64,000 nt of DNA from Kaistella montana (GCF_024436175.1 NZ_JANFQP010000002.1:558001-622000); one strand, 5' to 3'. Positions 1-8,514 are shown, counted from the stretch's first letter. Program-made: numbers and translations. The notes: a model not told the origin generated them from the sequence alone.

Positions 1-1
1 A

Positions 2-1453
2 ACCGATACGCATAAAGTATATTTTCACAAATTGGGAACGAAGCAATCTGAAGACAAATTGATCATAGGTGGCGAAAATTTCAAGCGAAGATATATGGGA
101 GTCGGAGTTTCTGATGATGAACGTTTCGAAATATTAAGCGCTTCCGACGCAACCAGCGGAAATGAACTTTATATCAAAGATTTAAAGAAAAAATACGATT
201 TTATTCCAGTTCAGAAAGGTTATGATTTCAACACGGATTTTGTGGATTCTAAAGGTGATTTTATTTATGCTTTAACGGATAAAGACGCTCCCAATATGCG
301 TTTGGTGAAATTTAATATCAATCAGCCGGATGTTTGGATCGATGTGATTCCGGAAACCGAAAATGTGTTGAGCGTTTCAACGGGAGGTGGCTATATTTTC
401 GCAAAATACATGAAAGATGCGGTAACTTCGGTGAAACAATTCGATTATGACGGAAAACTCATCCGAACCATCGGATTGCCAGGAATTGGAACTGCTTCCG
501 GATTCGGAGGAAAGGAAAAAGAGAAAGATCTTTATTTTTCATTCACCAATTATATCACGCCGGGAACAACATATAAATTTAATGTAGAAACAGGAAAATC
601 AGAAGTTTACCAGAAACCGAATGTGAAATTTAACCCAGAAGATTATGTTTCCGAGCAGGTTTTCTACACCTCAAAAGACGGAACCAAAATTCCGATGATG
701 ATTAATTATAAAAAAGGAACTAAACTCGATGGTAAAAACCCTACGATTCTTTATTCTTACGGTGGTTTCAACATCAGTTTGCAGCCTGCGTTTTCTGTAG
801 TGAATGCAATTTGGATGGAAAATGGCGGAATTTATGCCGTTCCAAACATCCGTGGTGGTGGCGAATATGGGAAAAAATGGCACGATGCTGGAACCAAAAT
901 GCAAAAGAAAAATGTGTTTGAAGATTTCATCGCGGCCGGAGAATATTTACAAAGTAAAGGCTACACTTCCAAGGAATTTATGGCGCTTTCTGGACGATCA
1001 AACGGTGGACTTTTAGTTGGAGCAACGATGACGATGCGTCCGGATTTGGCAAAAGTGGCTTTCCCGGGAGTTGGAGTTTTGGATATGTTGAGATACAATA
1101 AATTCACTGCAGGAGCAGGTTGGAGCTACGATTACGGAACTGCGGAAGACAATAAAGAAATGTTTGAATACTTAAAATCTTATTCGCCGGTACACAACGT
1201 AAAAAAAGGAACTTGCTATCCTTCAACCATGATTATTACGAGTGATCACGACGATCGCGTGGTTCCGGCTCACTCTTTCAAATTCGGAGCTGAATTGCAG
1301 GAAAAGCAATCTTGTAATAATCCGGTCTTGGTAAGAATTGAAACCAATGCAGGGCATGGAGCGGGTAGAAGTACCGATCAAGTTATTGGAGAAAATGCTG
1401 ATTTACTGAGTTTTGCATTGTATGAAATGGGATTCAAAACTTTGAAAAAGTAA
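2..1453 (+). CDS. Prolyl oligopeptidase (S9A family), 5' truncated by window edge
   Basis: Serine peptidase that cuts short peptides after proline, normally periplasmic in this phylum. The frame is already open at base 2, so the true start lies upstream and about two thirds of a roughly 700-residue protein is present. The first part is the end of the beta-propeller; the rest is the alpha/beta-hydrolase domain. The catalytic serine is in GRSNGG (near residue 322 counted from base 32), the aspartate in SDHDDRV (near 408) and the histidine in NAGHGAG (near 442). The order and spacing are those of S9A. The GRSNGG elbow differs by one residue from the usual GGSNGG. A hairpin follows, then mutL under its own promoter, so it is probably a separate transcription unit. 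Family assignment is secure; the physiological substrate is unknown. Confidence 0.95.
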   Translation, partial: TDTHKVYFHKLGTKQSEDKLIIGGENFKRRYMGVGVSDDERFEILSASDATSGNELYIKDLKKKYDFIPVQKGYDFNTDFVDSKGDFIYALTDKDAPNMRLVKFNINQPDVWIDVIPETENVLSVSTGGGYIFAKYMKDAVTSVKQFDYDGKLIRTIGLPGIGTASGFGGKEKEKDLYFSFTNYITPGTTYKFNVETGKSEVYQKPNVKFNPEDYVSEQVFYTSKDGTKIPMMINYKKGTKLDGKNPTILYSYGGFNISLQPAFSVVNAIWMENGGIYAVPNIRGGGEYGKKWHDAGTKMQKKNVFEDFIAAGEYLQSKGYTSKEFMALSGRSNGGLLVGATMTMRPDLAKVAFPGVGVLDMLRYNKFTAGAGWSYDYGTAEDNKEMFEYLKSYSPVHNVKKGTCYPSTMIITSDHDDRVVPAHSFKFGAELQEKQSCNNPVLVRIETNAGHGAGRSTDQVIGENADLLSFALYEMGFKTLKK

Positions 1454-1472
1454 GAGAAAAATAATCAAAAAG

Positions 1473-1510
1473 AAGAAACTTCCGGTCGTTTACTGGGAGT
1501 TTCTTTATTT
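1473..1510 (+). terminator. Probable intrinsic terminator after prolyl oligopeptidase
   Basis: The arms 1473-1483 and 1495-1505 pair over 11 bp with one G-U pair, followed by a T-rich run interrupted by one A. It lies 20 bp after the peptidase stop and just upstream of the mutL promoter box. Confidence 0.55.
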
Positions 1511-1531
1511 AAAAAGAACAAATAAAATCAG

Positions 1532-1539
1532 TATTTTTG
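1532..1539 (+). promoter_or_regulatory. Bacteroidetes -7 promoter box for mutL
   Basis: TATTTTTG fits the Bacteroidetes -7 consensus TAnnTTTG exactly and lies 17 nt before the mutL ATG. No clear TTTG element is visible about 20 bp upstream, so the call rests on the -7 match and position. Confidence 0.6.
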
Positions 1540-1556
1540 CACGATTATTATAGGAA

Positions 1557-3320
1557 ATGTCAGATATTATAAAACTTTTACCGGATCATGTTGCCAACCA
1601 AATCGCTGCCGGCGAAGTGGTACAAAGACCTGCTTCTATCGTAAAAGAACTTATGGAAAACGCGATTGATGCAGGCGCTACGAAAGTGGAACTCATCATT
1701 CGAGATGCAGGGAAAAATCTAATTCAAGTTGTTGATAATGGTAGCGGAATGAGCGATACCGACGCGCGATTGGCTTTCGAAAGACATGCAACTTCCAAAA
1801 TCAGCACAACGGAAGATATTTTTAAAATTTCTACCAAAGGTTTTCGTGGAGAAGCTTTGGCGTCGATTGCTGCGGTGGCTCAAGTCGAGTTGCGTACCAA
1901 AACCAAAGATGCAAAAGCAGGAACCAATATTTATATTGAAGGTGGCGGTTTTCAGTTTCAAGAGCCGATTCAAACAGCTGAAGGTTCTAATTTCTTAGTG
2001 AAAAATCTGTTTTATAATGTTCCGGCGAGACGAAAATTTCTTAAAAATAATAATGTTGAATTTCGCCATATTATTGATGAATTTCAACGTGTTGCGTTGG
2101 CTCATGAAAATATTGATTTTGAGCTTTTTCATAATGATGATGTTGTTTTCCGTTTAAGAAAATCGAGTTTACTGCAAAGAATTGTGGAAATTTTCGGTAG
2201 AAAATTGCATCAGCTTTTGGTTCCGATTAAAGAAGATTTGGGCTGGATCAAACTGAACGGATTTGTCGCAAAACCGGAAGGCGCCAAAAAAGTTCGTGGC
2301 GAGCAATTTTTCTTTGTTAATGGCAGATATTTCCGAAGTGCTTATTTCAACAAAGCGGTTCAGGAAGCTTTCGAAGGGTTGCTTTTACCGGGATATATTC
2401 CTACATTTTTCTTGTTTTTAGAACTCGATCCGGAAAAAGTAGATGTCAATATTCATCCTCAAAAAACGGAAGTAAAATTCGAAGATGAGAATTTAATTTT
2501 CGCTTTAGTGCGCTCCACGATCAAGAAATCTTTGGGAATTTATAATGTGGCGCCAAGTTTAGATTTTGATCGAGATACGAGTATTGATGCATTTGTTCAT
2601 CAAAAAACAAATAGCAACGGAAGTTTTAGAGCTCCCGAAATTACAGTAGACCGCGATTATAATCCTTTTCTGGAAGAGCGAGTTTCTGCCGGTGAAACCA
2701 GAGCGATTACGGAAATGTATCAGCAGAATATTCCCGCTGAACCTTCGAAAATCAACCTTTTTGAAGATGAAGATTTTGATGAGGATTTAATGCGTTTGCC
2801 CAACGGTTATTGGCTTTTCAACAAAAATGGAAAAACTTTAATGCTCGATTTGGGCAGAATGCACCGCTTGGTTGTAAGTGAAAGAAATGCTAAGAAAAAA
2901 CGCACGAGCGACAAGCATACTTTGCTGTTTTCACTGGAATATCACATGAACGAAACCGAGAAAAATAAATTTCGATCCATCAAAAAATATTTGCCTGAAT
3001 TGGGTTTTGAAATGGTGATCGCAAATGATAATGTTTTGAGGATTGATGCCGTTCCGGAAGGTTTAAAAGAAACCCAAGTGATGAAATTCATGGAGAATCT
3101 TTTTGAAATTTTGGAGTATAAATCTGAAGAAGAATTTCTGGAGTTTTACCATAATCAATGGAACAAAATCCAAAGCAAATCACGCTTCGATTTTCTTTAT
3201 AAAATAGATGCTGAACAAGTCATCAGAGATTTCACAGAGCTCGGTTTCCCGGATTTTTTGCCTTCCGGAAAAAGATGTTTCATTGAAATTCCGCTTGATG
3301 AATTAAAAAATAAATTTTAG
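1557..3320 (+). CDS. mutL: DNA mismatch repair protein MutL
   Basis: ATP-driven matchmaker that links MutS mismatch recognition to downstream repair. The N-terminal GHKL ATPase is intact: ELMENAIDAGA (near residue 32), DNGSGM (near 61) and GFRGEALAS (near 96), followed by the transducer domain with FFVNGRYFRS and VDVNIHPQK. The C-terminal dimerisation domain from about residue 390 is divergent. The DQHA(x)2E(x)4E metal-binding motif of nicking MutL proteins is not recognisable where it should be (LDLGRMHRLVVSERN), and the usual CPHGRPT end is replaced by LPSGKRCFIEI. It is therefore predicted to lack the latent endonuclease. At 587 residues it is slightly short. It heads a tight cluster with the rhomboid gene 6 bp downstream. 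Confidence 0.96.
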   Translation: MSDIIKLLPDHVANQIAAGEVVQRPASIVKELMENAIDAGATKVELIIRDAGKNLIQVVDNGSGMSDTDARLAFERHATSKISTTEDIFKISTKGFRGEALASIAAVAQVELRTKTKDAKAGTNIYIEGGGFQFQEPIQTAEGSNFLVKNLFYNVPARRKFLKNNNVEFRHIIDEFQRVALAHENIDFELFHNDDVVFRLRKSSLLQRIVEIFGRKLHQLLVPIKEDLGWIKLNGFVAKPEGAKKVRGEQFFFVNGRYFRSAYFNKAVQEAFEGLLLPGYIPTFFLFLELDPEKVDVNIHPQKTEVKFEDENLIFALVRSTIKKSLGIYNVAPSLDFDRDTSIDAFVHQKTNSNGSFRAPEITVDRDYNPFLEERVSAGETRAITEMYQQNIPAEPSKINLFEDEDFDEDLMRLPNGYWLFNKNGKTLMLDLGRMHRLVVSERNAKKKRTSDKHTLLFSLEYHMNETEKNKFRSIKKYLPELGFEMVIANDNVLRIDAVPEGLKETQVMKFMENLFEILEYKSEEEFLEFYHNQWNKIQSKSRFDFLYKIDAEQVIRDFTELGFPDFLPSGKRCFIEIPLDELKNKF

Positions 3321-3326
3321 AACCAA

Positions 3327-4058
3327 ATGATCAACCAAATCCCACCCATAACGCGCAATATCATCATCATTAATGTTGTGGTTTTTATCCTCACTTACTT
3401 GCTGAATAGCGAGATGATGTACCAATATTTAGCGGCATTTTATCCCTTTTCACCCTTTTTCCATTCATGGCAAATCCTCACGCACATGTTTATGCATGGG
3501 AGTTTTATGCATATTTTGTTCAATATGCTCACTTTGTACAGTTTCGGGCCAATATTGGAAAGAATTTTGGGCGATCGAAAATATTTGATTCTTTATTTTG
3601 TGAGCGGTTTGGGAGCTTTTTTCCTATTTAATTTATGGAATTTTGTTGAGGTTGAACAGATTAAAACAAGTCTTCAAGGCTTTAGTTTCGATTTGAATGG
3701 TTATATGTCAGGAGAAAGTGTTGCATTTAAAGGGAATGCGCAAGCAGTTTTGGAGCAAAAAACATTGGTAAGTGAGTTACAATCAATTATTTCAGTTCCG
3801 ATGGTTGGTGCGTCGGGAGCAATTTTTGGCGTTATTGCTGCTTTTGCAGTACTTTTTCCAGATGCTGAAATTATGATCATGTTTATCCCGGTTCCGGTGA
3901 AAGTGAAATATGTACTTCCGGTAGTAGTAATCGGTTCGGTGATACTTGGTGTTACTGGAAATGTTGGAGGAATTGCCCATTTGGCGCACGTTGGAGGCGC
4001 TCTTGTAGGAGGTTTATTGGCTTGGTATTGGAAGAAAAACCGATTCAGAATTAATTAA
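3327..4058 (+). CDS. Rhomboid family intramembrane serine protease
   Basis: Intramembrane protease expected to cleave transmembrane segments of membrane proteins. About six hydrophobic helices are visible. The catalytic serine is in GASGAIFG (near residue 163) and the histidine in HLAHVGGALVGG (near 220), each in a membrane segment. The family's loop-1 region with conserved histidines and asparagine is present as HMFMHGSFMHILFNM. An insertion of about 50 residues between helices 2 and 4 is hydrophilic. It lies 6 bp after mutL and 2 bp before the next gene, so it is probably co-transcribed. That placement looks like a lineage-specific operon and says nothing about mismatch repair. Substrates are unknown. 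Confidence 0.93.
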   Translation: MINQIPPITRNIIIINVVVFILTYLLNSEMMYQYLAAFYPFSPFFHSWQILTHMFMHGSFMHILFNMLTLYSFGPILERILGDRKYLILYFVSGLGAFFLFNLWNFVEVEQIKTSLQGFSFDLNGYMSGESVAFKGNAQAVLEQKTLVSELQSIISVPMVGASGAIFGVIAAFAVLFPDAEIMIMFIPVPVKVKYVLPVVVIGSVILGVTGNVGGIAHLAHVGGALVGGLLAWYWKKNRFRIN

Positions 4059-4060
4059 AA

Positions 4061-5041
4061 ATGAAATTATTCCGTTTGCTCTTAACGATATTTCATTTAG
4101 GTATTTTAATGCTACTTTTGGGAACAGCGCTGAATGCCTATGTTCCACCAAGAGTTTTTCCGTGGCTGAATATGATTTCGCTTTTATTTCCCATTTTGAT
4201 GATTTTAAATGTGTTGTTCTGTCTTTTTTGGACCATTTTATGGAAAAAAAGAGCGATTTTCTTTTTCGCTTTTTCTTTATTTTTAATTGTTCCTACTTCA
4301 AGATGGATTAATTATAGAGAGAAAAAATCCATAAAACCCAACCTTAAAATGATTACTTTCAACATCAAAGGAGGAAGAGTTGGTGGTAAGGAAAAAGTAT
4401 TTAATTATCTGAAAAATAGTGGTGCAGATGTGATTCTGCTTCAAGAATATGGTTCTGAGTACCAAGTTTCAGGATATGATTATAGTGTCGGAAAATACGA
4501 GATTGTCGCTTTGAATTCTAAAACGAAAATTCTTGATCAAGGTAAAATTGCAACCAGCGGAAACGGAAATTCTTTCTTTGCCGATATCGAAATTAATGGC
4601 AAAAGAATTCGCTTTATCAACCTTTATTTAAGTCCTTTTTCCTTTGAAAAACAAAAAGTAAAACCCAGCGAAGATTTAGACCAAAACGAATACAAACTGA
4701 GATATATTCTGGGAAAATTGGTCCCTACTTTCAAAAACCATCAAACGGAAGTTCAGGAGTTGCAAAATGCAGTTTCCGCGTCGCCATATCCGGTGATTTT
4801 GGCGGGAGATTTTAATGCAGTTCCGAATTCTTATGAGTATTATCACTTAATTAAAAATCTAAAAGATGCTTTCGTAGAGGTAGGTCGAGGAAGTGCAACG
4901 AGTTTTCATGATTACAAATTTCCGATCAGGATTGATCATGTTTTTTGTTCAGAAAGTATTCAACCTGTCGCTTACAGAGTTGACCGAAGTGAAAAATTAT
5001 CCGACCATTTTCCGGTGATTACCGAATTTTATATCGATTAA
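4061..5041 (+). CDS. Membrane-anchored endonuclease/exonuclease/phosphatase (EEP) family protein
   Basis: The first 90 residues contain about three membrane-spanning segments; the remainder is a soluble EEP hydrolase domain, presumably facing the periplasm. Fold landmarks are MITFNIKGG, DVILLQEYGSEY (metal-binding Glu), VILAGDFNAVPNS (Asp/Asn pair) and the terminal SDHFPVI (catalytic His). These match the Mg-dependent phosphodiesterase family that includes exonuclease III-like nucleases and sphingomyelinase-like enzymes; the motifs do not settle which substrate is used. It sits 2 bp after the rhomboid gene and 3 bp before a lipoprotein gene, so all are probably one transcript. Confidence 0.88.
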   Translation: MKLFRLLLTIFHLGILMLLLGTALNAYVPPRVFPWLNMISLLFPILMILNVLFCLFWTILWKKRAIFFFAFSLFLIVPTSRWINYREKKSIKPNLKMITFNIKGGRVGGKEKVFNYLKNSGADVILLQEYGSEYQVSGYDYSVGKYEIVALNSKTKILDQGKIATSGNGNSFFADIEINGKRIRFINLYLSPFSFEKQKVKPSEDLDQNEYKLRYILGKLVPTFKNHQTEVQELQNAVSASPYPVILAGDFNAVPNSYEYYHLIKNLKDAFVEVGRGSATSFHDYKFPIRIDHVFCSESIQPVAYRVDRSEKLSDHFPVITEFYID

Positions 5042-5044
5042 AAA

Positions 5045-5410
5045 ATGAAAAAACTGATTGCTTTATCTTTCTTGATTTCAATGATTTCTTGCAGCAAAGA
5101 GAATCAAAAAAATCAGCATTCTGATCCCGTTGTTTCAGCGGTTCCACCTTATGATACGGTTGCGGTGGATTCTTTTTCAGCTGGAGCGACTTCGATGGAT
5201 GTGGCACGTCAGATTAGAATTTCTTCCTTGCAATATCAGGATTCTTTAAAGAAAGTTCAGCAAAAATTGGAAGAAGAGAAATTGCTCAATAAAATGAACG
5301 AAGAAAAAGAGAAAGCCGATAAAAAAATAACTGAAGAGAATAAAAAAGCGGAAGAAACCAAGAAAAAACCTGCTGAAGTTCCTGCTCCAGAAAGCACTAC
5401 AAATCCTTAA
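5045..5410 (+). CDS. Small lipoprotein with charged coiled-coil tail
   Basis: A lipoprotein signal of 16 residues ends in the lipobox MISCS, with Cys at 17. After a short linker with many serines and aspartates, residues about 60-110 are rich in Lys and Glu with a heptad-like pattern and probably form a single long helix. The protein ends in a Pro/Ala-rich segment. No enzymatic motif is seen. It starts 3 bp after the EEP gene. Function is unknown; a surface or periplasmic structural role is only a guess. Confidence 0.75.
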   Translation: MKKLIALSFLISMISCSKENQKNQHSDPVVSAVPPYDTVAVDSFSAGATSMDVARQIRISSLQYQDSLKKVQQKLEEEKLLNKMNEEKEKADKKITEENKKAEETKKKPAEVPAPESTTNP

Positions 5411-5417
5411 TTTTTTA

Positions 5418-5425
5418 TATATTTG
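5418..5425 (+). promoter_or_regulatory. Bacteroidetes -7 promoter box upstream of the second lipoprotein
   Basis: TATATTTG matches TAnnTTTG and lies 22 nt before the ATG at 5448, so the second lipoprotein can probably be transcribed apart from the mutL cluster. Confidence 0.55.
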
Positions 5426-5447
5426 AATAACACAAAAATTCAACAAT

Positions 5448-5792
5448 ATGAAAAATTATATCATTATCGCTGCTGCAGTTTCTTTAAGTTTAATGAGCTG
5501 CAAGAAAGCTGAAAAAAAGACCGAAACCGTAGAAAATCCCGACGGAAGCGTAACCACCACAACCATCGAAACAGAAAAAACAACTTCACTGGATTCTGCG
5601 AGAATTAACGAAACCGTGGAAGAAGCTAAAGAAAGATTAAATTCAGCCGGAGAAAAAATAGACGATGCTACGGATAAAGCCGGCCACGAGTTGAAAAAAG
5701 CTGGTGAGGATTTGAAAGATGTAGCAGCAAAAGGTGCCGAAAAAGTTGAAAAAGGAGCCGAAAAAGTAAAAGAAGATTTAAAAGAAAAATAA
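5448..5792 (+). CDS. Small lipoprotein with LEA-like amphipathic repeats
   Basis: The signal peptide ends in LMSC (Cys at 18). The mature protein is 97 residues and extremely rich in Lys, Glu, Ala and Thr. A short threonine segment is followed by imperfect 11-residue-like repeats of the type AGEKIDDATDKAG, DLKDVAAKGA and EKVEKGAEKVKEDL. This is the periodic amphipathic-helix composition seen in LEA-like or YtxH/CsbD-type stress proteins. No catalytic motif is seen. It has its own promoter box and a strong terminator. A role in envelope stress is inferred only from composition. Confidence 0.75.
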   Translation: MKNYIIIAAAVSLSLMSCKKAEKKTETVENPDGSVTTTTIETEKTTSLDSARINETVEEAKERLNSAGEKIDDATDKAGHELKKAGEDLKDVAAKGAEKVEKGAEKVKEDLKEK

Positions 5793-5797
5793 AAAAA

Positions 5798-5829
5798 ACT
5801 CCGCTGAAAATTTCCAGCGGAGTTTTTTT
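5798..5829. terminator. Bidirectional intrinsic terminator between convergent genes
   Basis: Perfect 9-bp stem, ACTCCGCTG (5798-5806) with CAGCGGAGT (5815-5823), loop of 8. There are seven T after the stem and eight A before it, so it can stop the + strand lipoprotein and the - strand GH3 gene. It overlaps the GH3 stop codon. Confidence 0.9.
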
Positions 5830-7342
5830 ATTCGTTTAATTTCAGCAACGGATCGATGTATTCACGGTCGTTGCTCAAACGCGGAACTTTATTTTGTCCG
5901 CCGAGTTTCCCGCGTTCCGACATCCATTGATAGAATAGTTGAGGTTTTGCCACATGTACAATTGGCTTTTTCAGAGTCATATTATTGTAGCGTTTTGCTT
6001 CGTAGTCGGAGTTTACGGATTTTAGATTGTTATCAAAAACTTCTGTAAATCGTTCTAAATCTTCGGGTTCTTTAGTAAATTCAAAAATCCATTCATGTGC
6101 GCCGCTTTCGCCATCTTTCATAAAAACTGGAGCACCGGTGAAATCTGTAATTGCAGAATCTGTTGCTTCGCAAGCCTTTGTCAGCGCAGTTTCCACATTA
6201 TCAATCATCAGTTCTTCGCCAAATGCATTGATGTAATGTTTAGTTCTTCCGGAAATTTTAATTCGATAAGGATGAAGTGAAGTAAATTTCACCGTATCAC
6301 CGATTAAATAACGCCACAATCCACTGTTGGTGGTAATTACCATCGCGTAGTTTTTCCCGATTTCCACTTCTTCCAAAGGAATTGCCTGCAAATTTTTTGG
6401 GTCAAATTGGTCCATCGGAATGAATTCATAGAAAATACCGTAATCCAACATCAGCAGCATTTCATCGCTACCGTGCTGATCCTGAATGGCGAAAAACCCT
6501 TCAGAAGCATTGTAAATTTCGTAGTAATTAATCTCTTTTCCGATGATTTTATGGTATTGCTCTTTGTAAGGTTTAAAGCTAATTCCACCATGAAAAAACA
6601 CTTCAATATTCGGCCAAAGTTCAGCAATATTTTCTTTTCCGGTTTCGGTTAAAGTTCTCTGCAACAAAACCATCATCCAGCTCGGAACGCCGGTTATGCT
6701 GCCTACATCTTCATTTTTTACTTCCGAAACAATTGCTTTCAGTTTGCTTTCCCATTCCGACATCAGCGAAACTTTTTTGCTCGGAGTTGTGGTAATTTCT
6801 ACCCAAAACGGAAGATTTTCAATCATAATGGCGGATAAATCGCCGAATTTGGTGTTGAAATCTTCATATAATTCTGAACTTCCGCCCAGTCTTAAATTTT
6901 TATTAGAGAAAAGATTGTTTTCAGGATGATTGTTGGCGTAGATCGAAAGCAAATCCTTTCCAGCTTTGAAATGACAATCTTCCAAACATTCTTCGGAAAT
7001 AGGGATGAATTTGCTTTTGGCATTGGTTGTTCCGGATGATTTTGCAAATTTTCGAATATAACCGGGCCAGAAAACATCAGGATTTCCTTGTCTAGCTTTT
7101 TCAATAAACGGTTCGAAATCTTCATAAGTGACGATGGGAACATTTCTTTGAAAATCTTCATAGCTTGAAATAGAACTAAAGCCGTGGATTTTTCCGTAGT
7201 CGGTATTTTCCGCATGATAAAGCTGGGAAAACAAAACGCCGTGTTGCGTTTCAGAAGGATGATTCATGAAATTCTGAATCTGATCAATCCTTTGCCGGAT
7301 AAACCAATTGACGACCGTATTGAAAAGCGCTTTTGTTGCCAT
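5828..7342 (-). CDS. GH3 family (auxin-responsive GH3-like) acyl-adenylating protein
   Basis: A protein of the GH3 branch of the ANL adenylating superfamily. In plants these enzymes activate a carboxylic acid as acyl-AMP and join it to an amino acid; the bacterial substrate is not known. The ATP/AMP-binding motifs are present in order: KSSGTTNAKSKF (SSGTT at residues 102-106), YNASEGFFAIQD (middle motif) and RIKISGRTKHYINAFGEE near residue 360. At 504 residues it has the usual length for bacterial members. The ATG lies 5 nt downstream of a TATATTTG -7 box, so the transcript is probably leaderless. It is a single-gene unit closed by the bidirectional terminator. Confidence 0.9.
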   Translation of the reverse strand: MATKALFNTVVNWFIRQRIDQIQNFMNHPSETQHGVLFSQLYHAENTDYGKIHGFSSISSYEDFQRNVPIVTYEDFEPFIEKARQGNPDVFWPGYIRKFAKSSGTTNAKSKFIPISEECLEDCHFKAGKDLLSIYANNHPENNLFSNKNLRLGGSSELYEDFNTKFGDLSAIMIENLPFWVEITTTPSKKVSLMSEWESKLKAIVSEVKNEDVGSITGVPSWMMVLLQRTLTETGKENIAELWPNIEVFFHGGISFKPYKEQYHKIIGKEINYYEIYNASEGFFAIQDQHGSDEMLLMLDYGIFYEFIPMDQFDPKNLQAIPLEEVEIGKNYAMVITTNSGLWRYLIGDTVKFTSLHPYRIKISGRTKHYINAFGEELMIDNVETALTKACEATDSAITDFTGAPVFMKDGESGAHEWIFEFTKEPEDLERFTEVFDNNLKSVNSDYEAKRYNNMTLKKPIVHVAKPQLFYQWMSERGKLGGQNKVPRLSNDREYIDPLLKLNE

Positions 7343-7347
7343 TAGGA

Positions 7348-7355
7348 CAAATATA
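7348..7355 (-). promoter_or_regulatory. -7 promoter box for the GH3 gene, leaderless spacing
   Basis: On the minus strand TATATTTG is followed by 5 nt and then the GH3 ATG at 7342. Transcription in this phylum starts a few nt after the box, so the mRNA should begin at or next to the start codon. Confidence 0.6.
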
Positions 7356-7390
7356 ATATATTTCAGCCAAAGTCCGATATGCTTTAGAAA

Positions 7391-7422
7391 ACAAAAAATT
7401 CCGCTCTGAAAAGAGCGGAATT
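7391..7422 (-). terminator. Intrinsic terminator for the bacilliredoxin gene
   Basis: Perfect 11-bp stem, 7397-7407 with 7412-7422, closed by a 4-nt loop. On the minus strand it is followed by six T. It starts 24 bp after the bacilliredoxin stop. Confidence 0.88.
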
Positions 7423-7445
7423 TTAATTCAAACTAAAATTTTCGT

Positions 7446-7856
7446 TTAGCAATATTCGTCGTAAGCAGCCTGTAGGTTTGCTGCGATAGCTCCTGCAGGA
7501 TTTCCTTCGATATGATGTCTTTCGAGCATGTGAACCAATTCACCATCTTTGAAAAGTGCTACACAAGGAGAACTTGGCGGAAATGGCGCTAAAAATCTAC
7601 GAGCTTCTGCTACAGCATCGGTATCAAAGCCAGCAAAGACAGTGGTTAAGTTGTCAGGTTTTTTGTCACCTGTTAAAGAAAAAATCACACCCGGTCTTGC
7701 TGCTCCTGCTGCACATCCACAAACGGAATTTACCATTAATAGGGTAGTTCCTTCTTTTTTTAATGCGTTGGCTACTTCTTCTGGAGTTCTTAGGTCTTGG
7801 AAACCTTTATCGGTAAGTTCTGCCTTCATCGGCATTACTAATTCTTCTGGATACAT
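7446..7856 (-). CDS. Bacilliredoxin, BrxA/BrxB (DUF1094) family
   Basis: Small thioredoxin-fold protein that removes bacillithiol from S-bacillithiolated cytosolic proteins. The 136-residue sequence is colinear with the YphP/YqiW family. The diagnostic CGC redox motif is at residues 46-48 in NSVCGCAAG; the first Cys is the nucleophile in characterised members. The family segments APFPPSSPCVALFKDG and HMLERHHIEGN are also present, and the C-terminus is EYC. It is a single gene with its own promoter box and terminator. A YpdA-type bacillithiol disulfide reductase begins at 63444, which supports use of bacillithiol in this organism. The match does not separate BrxA from BrxB. Confidence 0.93.
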   Translation of the reverse strand: MYPEELVMPMKAELTDKGFQDLRTPEEVANALKKEGTTLLMVNSVCGCAAGAARPGVIFSLTGDKKPDNLTTVFAGFDTDAVAEARRFLAPFPPSSPCVALFKDGELVHMLERHHIEGNPAGAIAANLQAAYDEYC

Positions 7857-7907
7857 ATTTATATTATTTAGGTTTAAAAAAATTCGAGTTTTGAAACTTA
7901 ATTAGTG

Positions 7908-7915
7908 CAAATTTA
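7908..7915 (-). promoter_or_regulatory. -7 promoter box for the bacilliredoxin gene
   Basis: TAAATTTG on the minus strand, exact TAnnTTTG match, 51 nt before the ATG at 7856. The rest of the 210-bp gap to yqeY holds the yqeY terminator and nothing else recognisable. Confidence 0.55.
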
Positions 7916-7991
7916 ATTTTTTTTGGAAGATTAAGCTCATCCAAATTAGTAATCAAAATCATTCCAAATTTCTATAATGGTCTTTTTGGCA

Positions 7992-8024
7992 GAAAAAACC
8001 CGAAACATCAAATGTTCCGGGTTT
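7992..8024 (-). terminator. Intrinsic terminator downstream of the YqeY gene
   Basis: 13-bp stem, 7996-8008 with 8012-8024, one A-C mismatch, loop of 3. On the minus strand a run of six T follows. It lies about 45 bp after the yqeY stop. Confidence 0.85.
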
Positions 8025-8067
8025 CAATCAAATCGATATGCAAAGGTTGAATATCCGTATTAAAACA

Positions 8068-8514
8068 TTAGGAAAGTAGTTTTTTCGCCATTTCAGAAAT
8101 GCTTTTGCCATCGCTTTTTCCGGCGAGAGCTTTGCTGGCAATTCCCATTACTTTTCCTAAATCTTTGGCGCTTTCGGCACCTGTTTCGACAATGATTTTC
8201 TTCATTTCCGTTTCTAATTCTTCTGCTGAAAGCTGTGCAGGTAAGAATTTTTCAATTACTTTCATCTGAGCGCTTTCTACTTCTGCCAAATCGCTGCGAT
8301 TTTGAGCGGTGAATTGATCATAAGAATCTTTTCTTTGTTTGATCATTCTTTGCAAAATGGCGATTTCTTGTTCAGGAGAAACTTCAGCTCCTTTGGCTTC
8401 TGTTTTCAAAAGAAGAATTTGTGATTTTACAGCGCGCAAAGCATCGAGAGCTACTTTATCTTTCTCTCTCATAGCGGTTTTTATCGCGTCGCTGATAGTA
8501 TTTTCTAAACTCAT
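8068..8514 (-). CDS. GatB/YqeY domain-containing protein
   Basis: A free-standing YqeY domain of 148 residues, homologous to the tRNA-binding tail of the GatB subunit of Glu-tRNA(Gln) amidotransferase. Visible family features are the N-terminal helix with AMREKDKVALDALRAVKSQI, the central IAILQRMIKQRKDSYDQF, FLPAQLSAEELE, and the C-terminal GKVMGIASKALAGKSDGK. A role in tRNA-dependent amidation or quality control is suspected for the family but not established. It lies 81 bp downstream of ftsZ on the same strand, a common neighbourhood in Bacteroidetes. The gap holds an 8-bp repeat tract and no clear terminator, so read-through from the dcw operon is possible. Confidence 0.92.
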   Translation of the reverse strand: MSLENTISDAIKTAMREKDKVALDALRAVKSQILLLKTEAKGAEVSPEQEIAILQRMIKQRKDSYDQFTAQNRSDLAEVESAQMKVIEKFLPAQLSAEELETEMKKIIVETGAESAKDLGKVMGIASKALAGKSDGKSISEMAKKLLS

